64,000 bases of DNA from Ramlibacter sp. (GTDB lineage: Bacteria > Pseudomonadota > Gammaproteobacteria > Burkholderiales > Burkholderiaceae_C). Both the position numbers and the translations under genes were made by a program. Each line of letters opens with the position of its first letter. Positions within the stretch are counted from its first letter, which is position 1. The notes below the pieces were generated by a model. It was not told the origin of the DNA, did not search any database, and saw only the letters and a list, made by a program, of their open reading frames with translations. Shown one piece after another: positions 17,191-24,672 of this stretch. Where the stretch lies: assembly GCA_016713005.1 (NCBI GenBank), contig JADJPY010000012.1, forward strand, positions 496,001 through 560,000, read 5' to 3'.

Positions 17191-17294
17191 GGATCAGGTG
17201 GGCAGGGGATTGTGCGAAGCGAGGTAAAGGAGGAGGGCTGGCGCAGCCAGCCCGGGGGACACGAGCGCAGCACAGTCCCCTGCCCACCTGATCC
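17191..17294 (+). repeat. Nested-hairpin element, unit B
   Basis: A 104-bp unit. The outer arms 17191-17215 and 17270-17294 form a 25-bp stem (24 Watson-Crick pairs and one G-T), beginning GGATCAGGTGGGCAGGGGA. The enclosed core has GAAGCGAGGTAAAGGAGGA, an inner 7-bp hairpin GGGCTGG/CCAGCCC with loop CGCAG, and GGGGGACACGAGCGCA. It has the same architecture as unit A, inverted, with both stems of different sequence. Confidence 0.85.
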
Positions 17295-17395
17295 CAAAGC
17301 AAAGTTGGCATGAAACAGGGCAGATGCGGCACTGCAGCACGTTTAAGTCCCGGGCGGCACAATGTCGGGTTGTTCCGCCATTGCCTTGCCGCCCC

Positions 17396-17974
17396 ATGCT
17401 GCCTGATTCCCCCGACCGCACCCCGCTGCACACCCGCACGCTCACCTTCCGCGGCTTTGCCCGCCCCGACGGCCTGTGGGACATGGAGGGCGAACTGCAT
17501 GACTCCAAGCACTACGACTACGACAGCAGCCACGGCCCGCGCAAGGCCGGCCAGCCGATCCACCACATGCACCTGCGGGTCACGCTGGACGAGTCGTTCT
17601 GCATCCGTGACATCCAGACCGCCATGGACGCCACGCCGTTTGGCGAATGCCGCTCGGCCGACGCCACCATGAAACAGATGATCGGCCAGACCATGGGGCC
17701 GGGCTGGCGACAGGCGATTGACCGCGCCATTGGCGGTGTGCAGGGCTGCACCCACCTGCGCGAGCTGCTGTTCAACATGGCCACCGCCGCGTTCCAGACC
17801 ATCCCGCACCACCGCGAGATGCAGCGCCGCGAGTCCGGCGCAGACCGCAAGGAGCCCACCGAGCCGCCGTTCTACATGGGCAAGTGCATGACCTGGGACT
17901 TCAACGGCCCGGTGGTGGCCCGTGTCGCGCCGCAGTTCATCGGCTGGAAAAAAGCGGCGCGGGTCGAGAAGTAG
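17396..17974 (+). CDS. DUF2889 domain-containing protein
   Basis: 192 residues from ATG 17396. Recognisable DUF2889 features are the N-terminal RTLTFRGFARPDGLWDMEGELHD, central MHLRVTLDESFCIRDIQTAMDATPF, and GCTHLRELLFNMATAAFQTI. The family has no established activity that I know of. It is soluble, with no signal peptide. It lies 101 bp downstream of nested-hairpin unit B and ends 12 bp before the convergent CDP-alcohol phosphatidyltransferase gene. Confidence 0.82.
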   Translation: MLPDSPDRTPLHTRTLTFRGFARPDGLWDMEGELHDSKHYDYDSSHGPRKAGQPIHHMHLRVTLDESFCIRDIQTAMDATPFGECRSADATMKQMIGQTMGPGWRQAIDRAIGGVQGCTHLRELLFNMATAAFQTIPHHREMQRRESGADRKEPTEPPFYMGKCMTWDFNGPVVARVAPQFIGWKKAARVEK

Positions 17975-17986
17975 GCGCAGCCCGGC

Positions 17987-18592
17987 TCAGCCGAACGCCC
18001 GCCAGCCCCACCACAGCCGTGTGGCCGTGGTCAGGGCGCAGAGCGCGGCGAAGCCATACGCCAGCGCGCCAAAGTGCTGCGGCCACAGGCACATCGCGGC
18101 AAAGCAGGCCAGGGTTTCGGTGGCCTCGGTCAGGCCGCCCAGGAAGTAGAACGACTTTTCCGGCCAGTCGGTGCTGGCCATGCCGCGCCGCGCGGCGATG
18201 ACGGCAAAGGCCAGGAAACTTGCGCCCGTGCCCATGAAAGCGGCCAGCAGCACGGCGGCGGGCAGGGCGTTGCGCGCCGGGTCGGCCATGGCAAAGGCCA
18301 GCGGGATGCTGGCGTAGAAGATGAAATCCAGCGTGATGTCCAGGAAGCCGCCGCGGTCGGTGGGCTGCGTCTGGCGCGCCACCGCGCCGTCCAGTCCGTC
18401 GAAAATTCTGGAGGCAAAAATGGCTGCAGCCCCCGCCAGATATAGCTGAGCCGCTATCAAAACTGCAGCAAACAGGCCAAGACCGAATCCGGCCAACGTG
18501 AGCGCATCGGCGCCCACGCCTGCGCGCACGAGCGCGCGGGCCACCCCGTCCAGCGCGGGCTTGATCAGTTGGGTGGCGCTGCGGTCCAGCAT
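17987..18592 (-). CDS. CDP-alcohol phosphatidyltransferase family protein (YnjF-like)
   Basis: 201 residues from ATG 18592; a TTG two codons upstream is possible. The family signature D-x2-DG-x2-AR-x8-G-x3-D-x3-D is complete (DGLDGAVAR at 66-74, then G..LDITLD). About five further hydrophobic segments follow. Such enzymes join an alcohol head group to a CDP-activated lipid or polyol; the substrate is unknown. It lies 33 bp after the ABC ATPase gene in the order seen in E. coli ynjBCD-ynjF. Residues 41-60, a predicted membrane helix, are encoded by a copy of the 58-bp repeat. Confidence 0.85.
   Translation of the reverse strand: MLDRSATQLIKPALDGVARALVRAGVGADALTLAGFGLGLFAAVLIAAQLYLAGAAAIFASRIFDGLDGAVARQTQPTDRGGFLDITLDFIFYASIPLAFAMADPARNALPAAVLLAAFMGTGASFLAFAVIAARRGMASTDWPEKSFYFLGGLTEATETLACFAAMCLWPQHFGALAYGFAALCALTTATRLWWGWRAFG
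18415..18472 (+). repeat. 58-bp palindromic repeat family, copy 3 (inside ynjF-like gene)
   Basis: GGCTGCAGCCCCCGCC, a variable middle, then CCGCTATCAAAACTGCAGCA. It is in frame with the minus-strand gene, where it encodes residues 41-60, an Ala/Leu-rich helix. Confidence 0.8.
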
Positions 18593-18625
18593 GGTCAAAG
18601 AGTGTGCCAGCAGGCTGCGGTGGTG

Positions 18626-19246
18626 TCAGAGCCGGGTCAGGCGCGTCGGGTCGGCCACGTCGGCGGCATCGTGCGTCACCAGCAGTGCCGGGATGCCGCG
18701 CTCACGCACGGTGGCAATGACGAACTCGCGCATGCGCGCGCGCAGCGGCCCGTCCAGTCGCGAGAACGGCTCGTCCAGCAGCAGCGCGCGCGGCTGTGCA
18801 AGCAGTGCGCGCACCATCGCCACTCGCGCGCGCTGCCCGCCCGAGAGTGTGGCGGGGTCGGCATTGGCCAGGTCGGGCAGCTCCAGCCTGGCCAGCGCGT
18901 GGGCTACGGTGGCCTCGCGCGCGGCGCGCGTCCCGGGCGGCACGGCAAAAAGCAGGTTCTCGCGGACCGTCATGTGCGCAAACAGCAAGTCGTCCTGGAA
19001 CAGGATGCCCACGCGGCGTCGCGAAGTGGGCAGTGTGTCGACGGGAGTGCCGTCCAGCGTCACCTGGCCGTCCCAGACGAACCCGTCCCCCAAAGTGCCG
19101 CACACGGCGGCCAGCAGGCTGGACTTGCCCGAGCCGCTGGCTCCCATGATGGTGTGCACCGTGCCTGCGGGCACATCGATCTGAAGCGGACCGATCAGCG
19201 TCTGCGCACCCAGGGCCAGTCGCTGGACATGGATTTGCAGGCTCAT
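18626..19246 (-). CDS. ABC transporter ATP-binding protein (YnjD-like)
   Basis: 206 residues. All ABC motifs are present: Walker A GASGSGKSS at about 35-43, Q-loop LFQDD, signature LSGGQRARV, Walker B ALLLDEPF, and the H-loop THD. The short length with no regulatory C-terminal domain fits the YnjD type. Its ATG overlaps the stop of the permease gene by four bases. With its neighbours it would form an importer of the ynjBCD type, whose substrate is not firmly known. Confidence 0.92.
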   Translation of the reverse strand: MSLQIHVQRLALGAQTLIGPLQIDVPAGTVHTIMGASGSGKSSLLAAVCGTLGDGFVWDGQVTLDGTPVDTLPTSRRRVGILFQDDLLFAHMTVRENLLFAVPPGTRAAREATVAHALARLELPDLANADPATLSGGQRARVAMVRALLAQPRALLLDEPFSRLDGPLRARMREFVIATVRERGIPALLVTHDAADVADPTRLTRL

Positions 19247-20937
19247 GCGGCCCTCCCGTCAAATCGCCGGGGTCGCCCCGCCCAGGCCGCCAGGCCGAAC
19301 ACCAGCGCGGGCAAAAGCCACTGCAGCCAGGCGTAAGCCGCCACCAGTGAGCGCTGGGCGCCGCTGGCCAGGGTGACGGCCTCAGTGGTCACGGTGGCGT
19401 AGCGGCCGGCGCCCACAAACAGGGTTGGCAGGTACTGTGCCACGCTCACAGCAAACCCCACGGCCAGTGCGCTGGCCAATGATGCCTTGAGCAGTGGCCA
19501 CTTCACCTGGAGAAGGTAGGCAGCCCGGCTGCGCCGCAAGGTGGCCGCAATCTGGCCGTAGCGCTCGTCAAACCCGAGGTAGGCCGGGCTCATCGCGATC
19601 AGCACATAGGGCACGGCAGCCAGCGTATGCGCCAGCAACAGTCCGCTCCAGTGCGCATCCAGCCCCCAGGCCAGGCCCAGCCGGTGAAGGCCCACCACCC
19701 ACAGCACCGAGGGCAGCAGCAGTGGCAGGTACACCAGGCGGCGCAGTGCAGCGTCCCAGTGCGGCGGCGCCCACTCCAGCCAGGCCAGCGACCAGGCCAG
19801 CGCCAGCGCGCTGCTGGCACCCGCCAGTGCAAGCGTGGTCCGCACGGTGACGGCACTGGCGGCCACGGATTGCCAACCCTCCAGGCTGAGCGTTTGCGGC
19901 CACACGCGCGGAAATGGCCACACGCCCGAGACGCTGCCTACGGCCAGGGTCAGCAGCGCGGCAGAGTAGAGGATTACCAGCCCGGTGCCGGGTACGGCCA
20001 TGCGCCCTGCCACCCGCGCAAGGCGATTCCATCGTCCCGTCGGCACGGCAACCAGACGCTCATTGCCCCCGCGCAGGCCATCCGGCGCGGTTCGGGGCAT
20101 GCGCCACCTTGCCCACAACGCTGCGGCGGCCAGCGCCACCACGGCCGCCAGCGCCCAGGCGGCGGCAGCCCCTTTGGCGTTGGTGGCGGCATCGGCATCC
20201 TGAAGCCATTGCCAGGCCAGCACTGGAAGTGTGGACGGTGAAGTCGGGCCAATCACCAACGCCATGTCAACCACCGTCAGGCTGTAGGCCAGCACCGCCA
20301 GCAGTGGCCCGCCCATTCGCGGGGCCAGTTGCGGCCACAACACGCGCCACCAGGCGCGCCGGGGGCTGTAGCCCATGGATGAAGCCACCTGCAACTCGCG
20401 TGTGAAGCGGTTGGCGGCGTCGGCGCGCTGCAGTTGCGTGGCCGCCATCCACAGCAGGAATGGCACCTCCTTGGCCACCAGCACCACGATCAACCCAAGC
20501 CCCCATGGGTCCTGCGTGGTGGGCCAGGGTGGTGGTGCCTCAAAGCCGGTGGCCCAGGGCGAGAACAGCCGAAGCACCCAGCCGCTGGGCGCCACCAGAA
20601 ACGCCAGGCCAATGGCAAGTGCCGCGTGTGGCACGGCCAGCATCGGCGGCAGCCGTTGCACCAGACCGGCCCACCCTGGACCGGGGAAGCTGCGCGACAA
20701 CACCCAGGCGGCCAGAGCGACGGAGAGCGCCGTCGCGCAAAGTCCTGTCCACAGCGTCATTGCCAGGGCGCGCACGGTCTGGGGGTCGGCCAGCAACTCA
20801 CGCCAGGCCGCAGCGTCCAACCCCGCGCGCACTGCTGCGGCTGCGGCCCACAGCAGCGGCAGCGCCAGCGATATGGCCAGACCCGCAGCGGGCAGCCGCC
20901 CTCGGGCCTGGCTCAGGTGCCGTAACGCCTGAGCCAC
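19243..20937 (-). CDS. ABC transporter permease, two-domain (YnjC-like)
   Basis: 564 residues from GTG 20937, chosen because GGAG lies seven bases upstream and the start overlaps the end of the binding-protein gene by 25 bp. Longer frames upstream look non-coding. About twelve hydrophobic segments fall in two homologous halves, each with a permease EAA-type loop (around FTRELQVASSMGYSPRRAWWRVLWP and around ERYGQIAATLRRSRAAYLLQVKWP). It forms the membrane channel of the importer by itself as a fused dimer. Confidence 0.88.
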   Translation of the reverse strand: MAQALRHLSQARGRLPAAGLAISLALPLLWAAAAAVRAGLDAAAWRELLADPQTVRALAMTLWTGLCATALSVALAAWVLSRSFPGPGWAGLVQRLPPMLAVPHAALAIGLAFLVAPSGWVLRLFSPWATGFEAPPPWPTTQDPWGLGLIVVLVAKEVPFLLWMAATQLQRADAANRFTRELQVASSMGYSPRRAWWRVLWPQLAPRMGGPLLAVLAYSLTVVDMALVIGPTSPSTLPVLAWQWLQDADAATNAKGAAAAWALAAVVALAAAALWARWRMPRTAPDGLRGGNERLVAVPTGRWNRLARVAGRMAVPGTGLVILYSAALLTLAVGSVSGVWPFPRVWPQTLSLEGWQSVAASAVTVRTTLALAGASSALALAWSLAWLEWAPPHWDAALRRLVYLPLLLPSVLWVVGLHRLGLAWGLDAHWSGLLLAHTLAAVPYVLIAMSPAYLGFDERYGQIAATLRRSRAAYLLQVKWPLLKASLASALAVGFAVSVAQYLPTLFVGAGRYATVTTEAVTLASGAQRSLVAAYAWLQWLLPALVFGLAAWAGRPRRFDGRAA

Positions 20938-22118
20938 TCGCGCTCCAGCGGCTCGACCCAGCTGCCGTGGGGTTCGGGGATGGCCGGTGCCGTCTGCGCC
21001 ACCTGGCCAGGTTTGCGCGCGGTGGAGAAGCGCGCCCGCTCGGCGGGGGGCAGGCGGTCCACTGCCAGCACCGTCGGGTCGCCCCATACGGCGATGTCGT
21101 CCTTGCGAGCCTGCGCCTGGGGTGAGAGCAGGAAGTTGATCAGGACCAGTGCACCTTCACGGGCCCTGGCGTTGAACGGAATCGCCAGGAAATGGGTGTT
21201 GGCCAGCGCACCGGCACTGAACTGCCAGCTGGTGGTGGCCGGGGGCAGGCGTCTGGCTGCAACTTCGTTGGCAGGTTCGTTGGGATTGAAGGTCAAGCCG
21301 ACAAACAGCTCACCGTCGGCCACCATTTGCCGAATGGCGGCCGGCGAGGCGGGAAACTGCCTGCCCGATCGCCACAGGTGCGGATGCAGCGCATCCAGCC
21401 AGGCCCACAGCGGCGCTGTGGCCCGTGCAAACGTCTCGGGTGTGACCGGCCTGTAGAGTGCGCCGCGATCCGGGTTGAGCTCGACCAGGGCCTGCTTCAG
21501 GAAAGTGGCACCGGTGAAGTCCGGCGGCCTGGGGTAGGTCACCCTCCCGGGATTGGTGCGCGCAAACTCGGCCAGTGCGGCCATGTTTCTGGGTGGTGCC
21601 GGCACGCGCGTTGCGTCGGCAAACAGGGTGAACTGTGCCATGCCCCAGGGCGCCTCCATCCCATCCACAGGCTCCGAGAAATCCACCCGCGTGGTGGGCT
21701 TTCCCTGAATGTCCACACCCGCGTAGCTTGGCAAGCTTTCCGCAAACGGGCCGTAGAGCAGGCCTTCGCGCTTCATGGTCAGGAAATTTTCACCGTTGAT
21801 CCAGACAACATCGACCGTGCCGTCCGAAAGCCGACCAGCGGCCTTCTCGCTGCGCACGCGTTTGACGGCCTCGACCGTGTCGGTGAGCTTCACGTGCTCC
21901 ACTGTGACGGCGTACATCCGCGAGACTTCGCCCGCCGCCCACTGCAAATAGGCGTTGACTCTGGCGCTTCCTCCCCAGGCATTGAAATACACGGTCTGTC
22001 CGCGCGCTCGTGCCTCGACTGCGGTCCAGGAGGGGCCTGCCTGTGCGCCCGCGATCGAGGGGGCTGCAAGGCCCGTGGCAATCAGTTGCAGCGCGCTTCG
22101 GCGATTCAATGGGTACAT
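20913..22118 (-). CDS. ABC transporter substrate-binding protein (YnjB-like)
   Basis: 401 residues from ATG 22118. The N-terminus LNRRSALQLIATGLAAPSIAGAQA carries an RR pair before a hydrophobic stretch, consistent with Tat or Sec export. The body is an extracellular solute-binding fold with YFNAWGGSARVNAYLQWA, VDVVWINGENFLTMKREGLLYGPF and PPDFTGATFLKQAL, as in E. coli YnjB and thiamine-binding-type proteins. It is the first gene of the four-gene unit. The 97 bp upstream show no recognisable riboswitch. Confidence 0.87.
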   Translation of the reverse strand: MYPLNRRSALQLIATGLAAPSIAGAQAGPSWTAVEARARGQTVYFNAWGGSARVNAYLQWAAGEVSRMYAVTVEHVKLTDTVEAVKRVRSEKAAGRLSDGTVDVVWINGENFLTMKREGLLYGPFAESLPSYAGVDIQGKPTTRVDFSEPVDGMEAPWGMAQFTLFADATRVPAPPRNMAALAEFARTNPGRVTYPRPPDFTGATFLKQALVELNPDRGALYRPVTPETFARATAPLWAWLDALHPHLWRSGRQFPASPAAIRQMVADGELFVGLTFNPNEPANEVAARRLPPATTSWQFSAGALANTHFLAIPFNARAREGALVLINFLLSPQAQARKDDIAVWGDPTVLAVDRLPPAERARFSTARKPGQVAQTAPAIPEPHGSWVEPLEREWLRRYGT

Positions 22119-22216
22119 GGTGTGTCGGTGTGGATGGGGTTTGCCGGCGAATGTATCGGTAAGCCCGTTGGTCGCGCCCATCGTACGGGTCTTACATCGA
22201 GGCCAGACGGGCTGCC

Positions 22217-23245
22217 TCAAGCCAGCAAGGCCTGGGCGAACTCTCTCGCGTCAAAGGTTTCCAGGTCTTCCAGCCGCTCACCCACGCCGATGAAATACAC
22301 CGGCACCGGCTTCTCGCGGGCGATGGCGCACAGCACGCCGCCACGGGCCGTACCATCCAGCTTGGTGACGATCAGCCCGGTGAGCTGCAGTGCGTCGTCG
22401 AATGCCCGCACCTGCGCCAGCGCGTTCTGTCCGGTGTTGCCGTCGATGACGAGCAGGACTTCATGGGGCGCGGTGGCGTCTGCCTTGGTCACCACCCGCT
22501 TGATCTTGCGCAGTTCTTCCATCAGGTGCAGCTGCGTGGGCAGGCGACCCGCGGTGTCCACCAGCACCACATCGCGGCCGCGCGCCCGGCCCGCGGTGAC
22601 GGCGTCAAAGCTCACGGCGGCCGGGTCGCCGCCTTCCTGGCTGACGATCTCCACCGTGTTCCCGAGCCCGCCGGGGCTCACTTCGTTTCGCGTGGCCCAC
22701 ACGCCCAGCTGCTCGCGCGCCGCGGCGCGGAAGGTGTCCGCCGCGGCCAGCAGCACGCTGGCGCCGCCGTCGGCCAGGTGGCGTGTGAGCTTGCCGATCG
22801 AGGTGGTCTTGCCCGCGCCGTTGACGCCGGCGACCATGATCACGGTGGGGCGGTGTTCGCCAATGACCAGCGGGCGCTGCAGCGGTGCCAGCAGGTCGGT
22901 GATGGCATCGGCCAGCAGCGCCTTGACGGCGGCGGGTTCGGTGGCTTTGGCCTCCTTGACGCGGCGCTTGAGGTCGTCCAGCAGGTGCTGGGTGGCGCGC
23001 ACGCCGGTGTCGGCCATCAGCAGGGCATCTTCCAGCTGCTCGTACAGCGCGTCGTCGATGCGCGTGCCGGTGAAGACGGTGACGATGCCGGCGCCGGTCT
23101 TGCGCAGTCCGTTGCGCAGCTTGTCCACCCAGCCGGCGCGCGGCGCGGCCGTCACCGGCACAGGTGCAGGCGCATCGGTCGCCGGTGTGGCGGAAGTCAC
23201 TTCGGGAGCGGGTTCGGAGGTTTTTTTCCGGAAGAAACTGAACAT
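22217..23245 (-). CDS. ftsY: Signal recognition particle receptor FtsY
   Basis: 342 residues. FtsY docks SRP-ribosome complexes at the membrane with the Sec translocon. A short acidic/Pro-rich N-terminal region (EPAPEVTSATPATDAPAP) is followed by the NG domain: GVNGAGKTTSIGKL (P-loop), DTFRAAA, VDTAGRLPT, TKLDGTARGG, and the C-terminal GVGERLEDLETFD. It lies 29 bp from the divergent M16 peptidase gene. Length and motifs are typical. Confidence 0.97.
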   Translation of the reverse strand: MFSFFRKKTSEPAPEVTSATPATDAPAPVPVTAAPRAGWVDKLRNGLRKTGAGIVTVFTGTRIDDALYEQLEDALLMADTGVRATQHLLDDLKRRVKEAKATEPAAVKALLADAITDLLAPLQRPLVIGEHRPTVIMVAGVNGAGKTTSIGKLTRHLADGGASVLLAAADTFRAAAREQLGVWATRNEVSPGGLGNTVEIVSQEGGDPAAVSFDAVTAGRARGRDVVLVDTAGRLPTQLHLMEELRKIKRVVTKADATAPHEVLLVIDGNTGQNALAQVRAFDDALQLTGLIVTKLDGTARGGVLCAIAREKPVPVYFIGVGERLEDLETFDAREFAQALLA

Positions 23246-23274
23246 GCGGGCTTTTCTGGAATCATCCTCATTCT

Positions 23275-24660
23275 ATGAAACGACTGTTTTGCATCGCGGT
23301 GCTGTGCGCCGCCACCGCCGGGTCCGCCCAGGCCCAGGCCCCCACTGGTGTGACCCGCTTCACCCTGGACAACGGCCTGACGGTGATCGTCAAGCCCGAC
23401 CGGCGCGCCCCCACCGCCGTTCACATGCTGTGGGTGCGCGTGGGCTCGATGGACGAGGTGGACGGCACCAGCGGCGTGGCCCATGTGCTGGAGCACATGA
23501 TGTTCAAGGGCACGCCCTCGATGGGGGTGGGCGAGTTTTCACGTCGCGTGGCTGCCCTGGGCGGACGCGAGAACGCCTTCACCAGCCGCGACTACACCGG
23601 GTATTTCCAGCAAATCCCCTCGCGGCGGCTGGAAGACGTGATGAAGCTGGAGGCGGACCGCTTTGCGCGCAACCTGTGGCCCGACGAGGAGTTCCGCAAG
23701 GAGCTGGAGGTGGTCAAGGAGGAGCGCCGACTGCGCACCGAAGACAACCCGCGCGCCCTGCTGTTCGAGGCGTTGAACGCGGCGGCTTTCACCGCGTCGC
23801 CGTACCGCCGGCCCGTGGTGGGCTGGATGAGCGACCTGGACGCGATGACACCCGACGATGCGCGCGCCTTCTATCAGCGCTGGTACAGCCCGTCCAATGC
23901 CGCGCTCGTGGTCGCGGGTGACGTGGACCCTGCCGAGGTGCGCCGCCTGGCGCAGCTGCACTACGGCAGCGTACCGGCGCGCGCGGTGCCGGCGCCCAAG
24001 CCCCGTGAAGAGCCCGCACAACGCGGCCTGCGCCGCATCGACATCAAGGCGCCGGCCGAGCAGGCCTATGTGGCGCTGGCGTTCAAGGTGCCCAGGATGA
24101 CGTCACTGGCTTCCACCCCCGACAACGACGACGCGCTGGCGCTGACGCTGCTGTCTGCGGTGCTGGACGGCTACAGCGGTGCGCGGCTGGACCGGGCCCT
24201 GACCCAGGGCGACGCACGGCTGGCCGACAGCGCGGGCGCCTGGAACGGGCTGTGGGGCCGCGGGCCGCAGCTGTTCGTGCTGGACGGTGTGCCCGCGGCA
24301 GGACGCACCGCCGCGCAACTGGAGCAAGCCCTGCGCGAGCAGGTGGCCCGCATTGCGCGCGAGGGCGTGAGCCCGGCCGAGCTCGAGCGGGTGCGCACGC
24401 AGTGGGTGGCCTCCGAGGTCTACAAGCTCGACTCCGTGATGAACCAGGCACGCGAGCTGGGCAGCTACTGGGCGCTGGGCCTGCCGCCGGACACCGGCGA
24501 GCAGCTGCTGGCGCGGCTGCGCCAGATCACGCCGGCGCAGGTGCAGTCGGTGGCGGCGCGCTATTTCGGCGACGACCAGCTCACCGTGGCCACGCTGCTG
24601 CCACAGCCGCTGGACAACACAGCCAGGCCCCGCACGGCGGCCCCCGGCGCGCGCCACTGA
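23275..24660 (+). CDS. M16-family zinc metallopeptidase, catalytic subunit
   Basis: 461 residues with a signal peptide (MKRLFCIAVLCAATAGSAQA). The inverted zinc motif HxxEH is present as HVLEH (H70, E73, H74), with the distal Glu near 149-150 (VVKEERR). The second half carries the inactive M16 domain. It is probably a periplasmic peptidase acting as a heterodimer with the next gene, which starts 12 bp downstream and lacks the zinc motif. Paired M16 genes beside ftsY and rsmD are common in beta-proteobacteria. Confidence 0.92.
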   Translation: MKRLFCIAVLCAATAGSAQAQAPTGVTRFTLDNGLTVIVKPDRRAPTAVHMLWVRVGSMDEVDGTSGVAHVLEHMMFKGTPSMGVGEFSRRVAALGGRENAFTSRDYTGYFQQIPSRRLEDVMKLEADRFARNLWPDEEFRKELEVVKEERRLRTEDNPRALLFEALNAAAFTASPYRRPVVGWMSDLDAMTPDDARAFYQRWYSPSNAALVVAGDVDPAEVRRLAQLHYGSVPARAVPAPKPREEPAQRGLRRIDIKAPAEQAYVALAFKVPRMTSLASTPDNDDALALTLLSAVLDGYSGARLDRALTQGDARLADSAGAWNGLWGRGPQLFVLDGVPAAGRTAAQLEQALREQVARIAREGVSPAELERVRTQWVASEVYKLDSVMNQARELGSYWALGLPPDTGEQLLARLRQITPAQVQSVAARYFGDDQLTVATLLPQPLDNTARPRTAAPGARH

Positions 24661-24672
24661 AGGGAGTCCATC

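Noticed and set aside
16889..17812. Minus-strand frame crossing the nested-hairpin units
   Set aside because: It is antisense to parts of two supported genes and translates the palindromes; coding is improbable.
21192..23921. 909-codon plus-strand frame
   Set aside because: It runs antisense to the ynjB-like gene and ftsY and out of frame through the first M16 gene; clearly a shadow.
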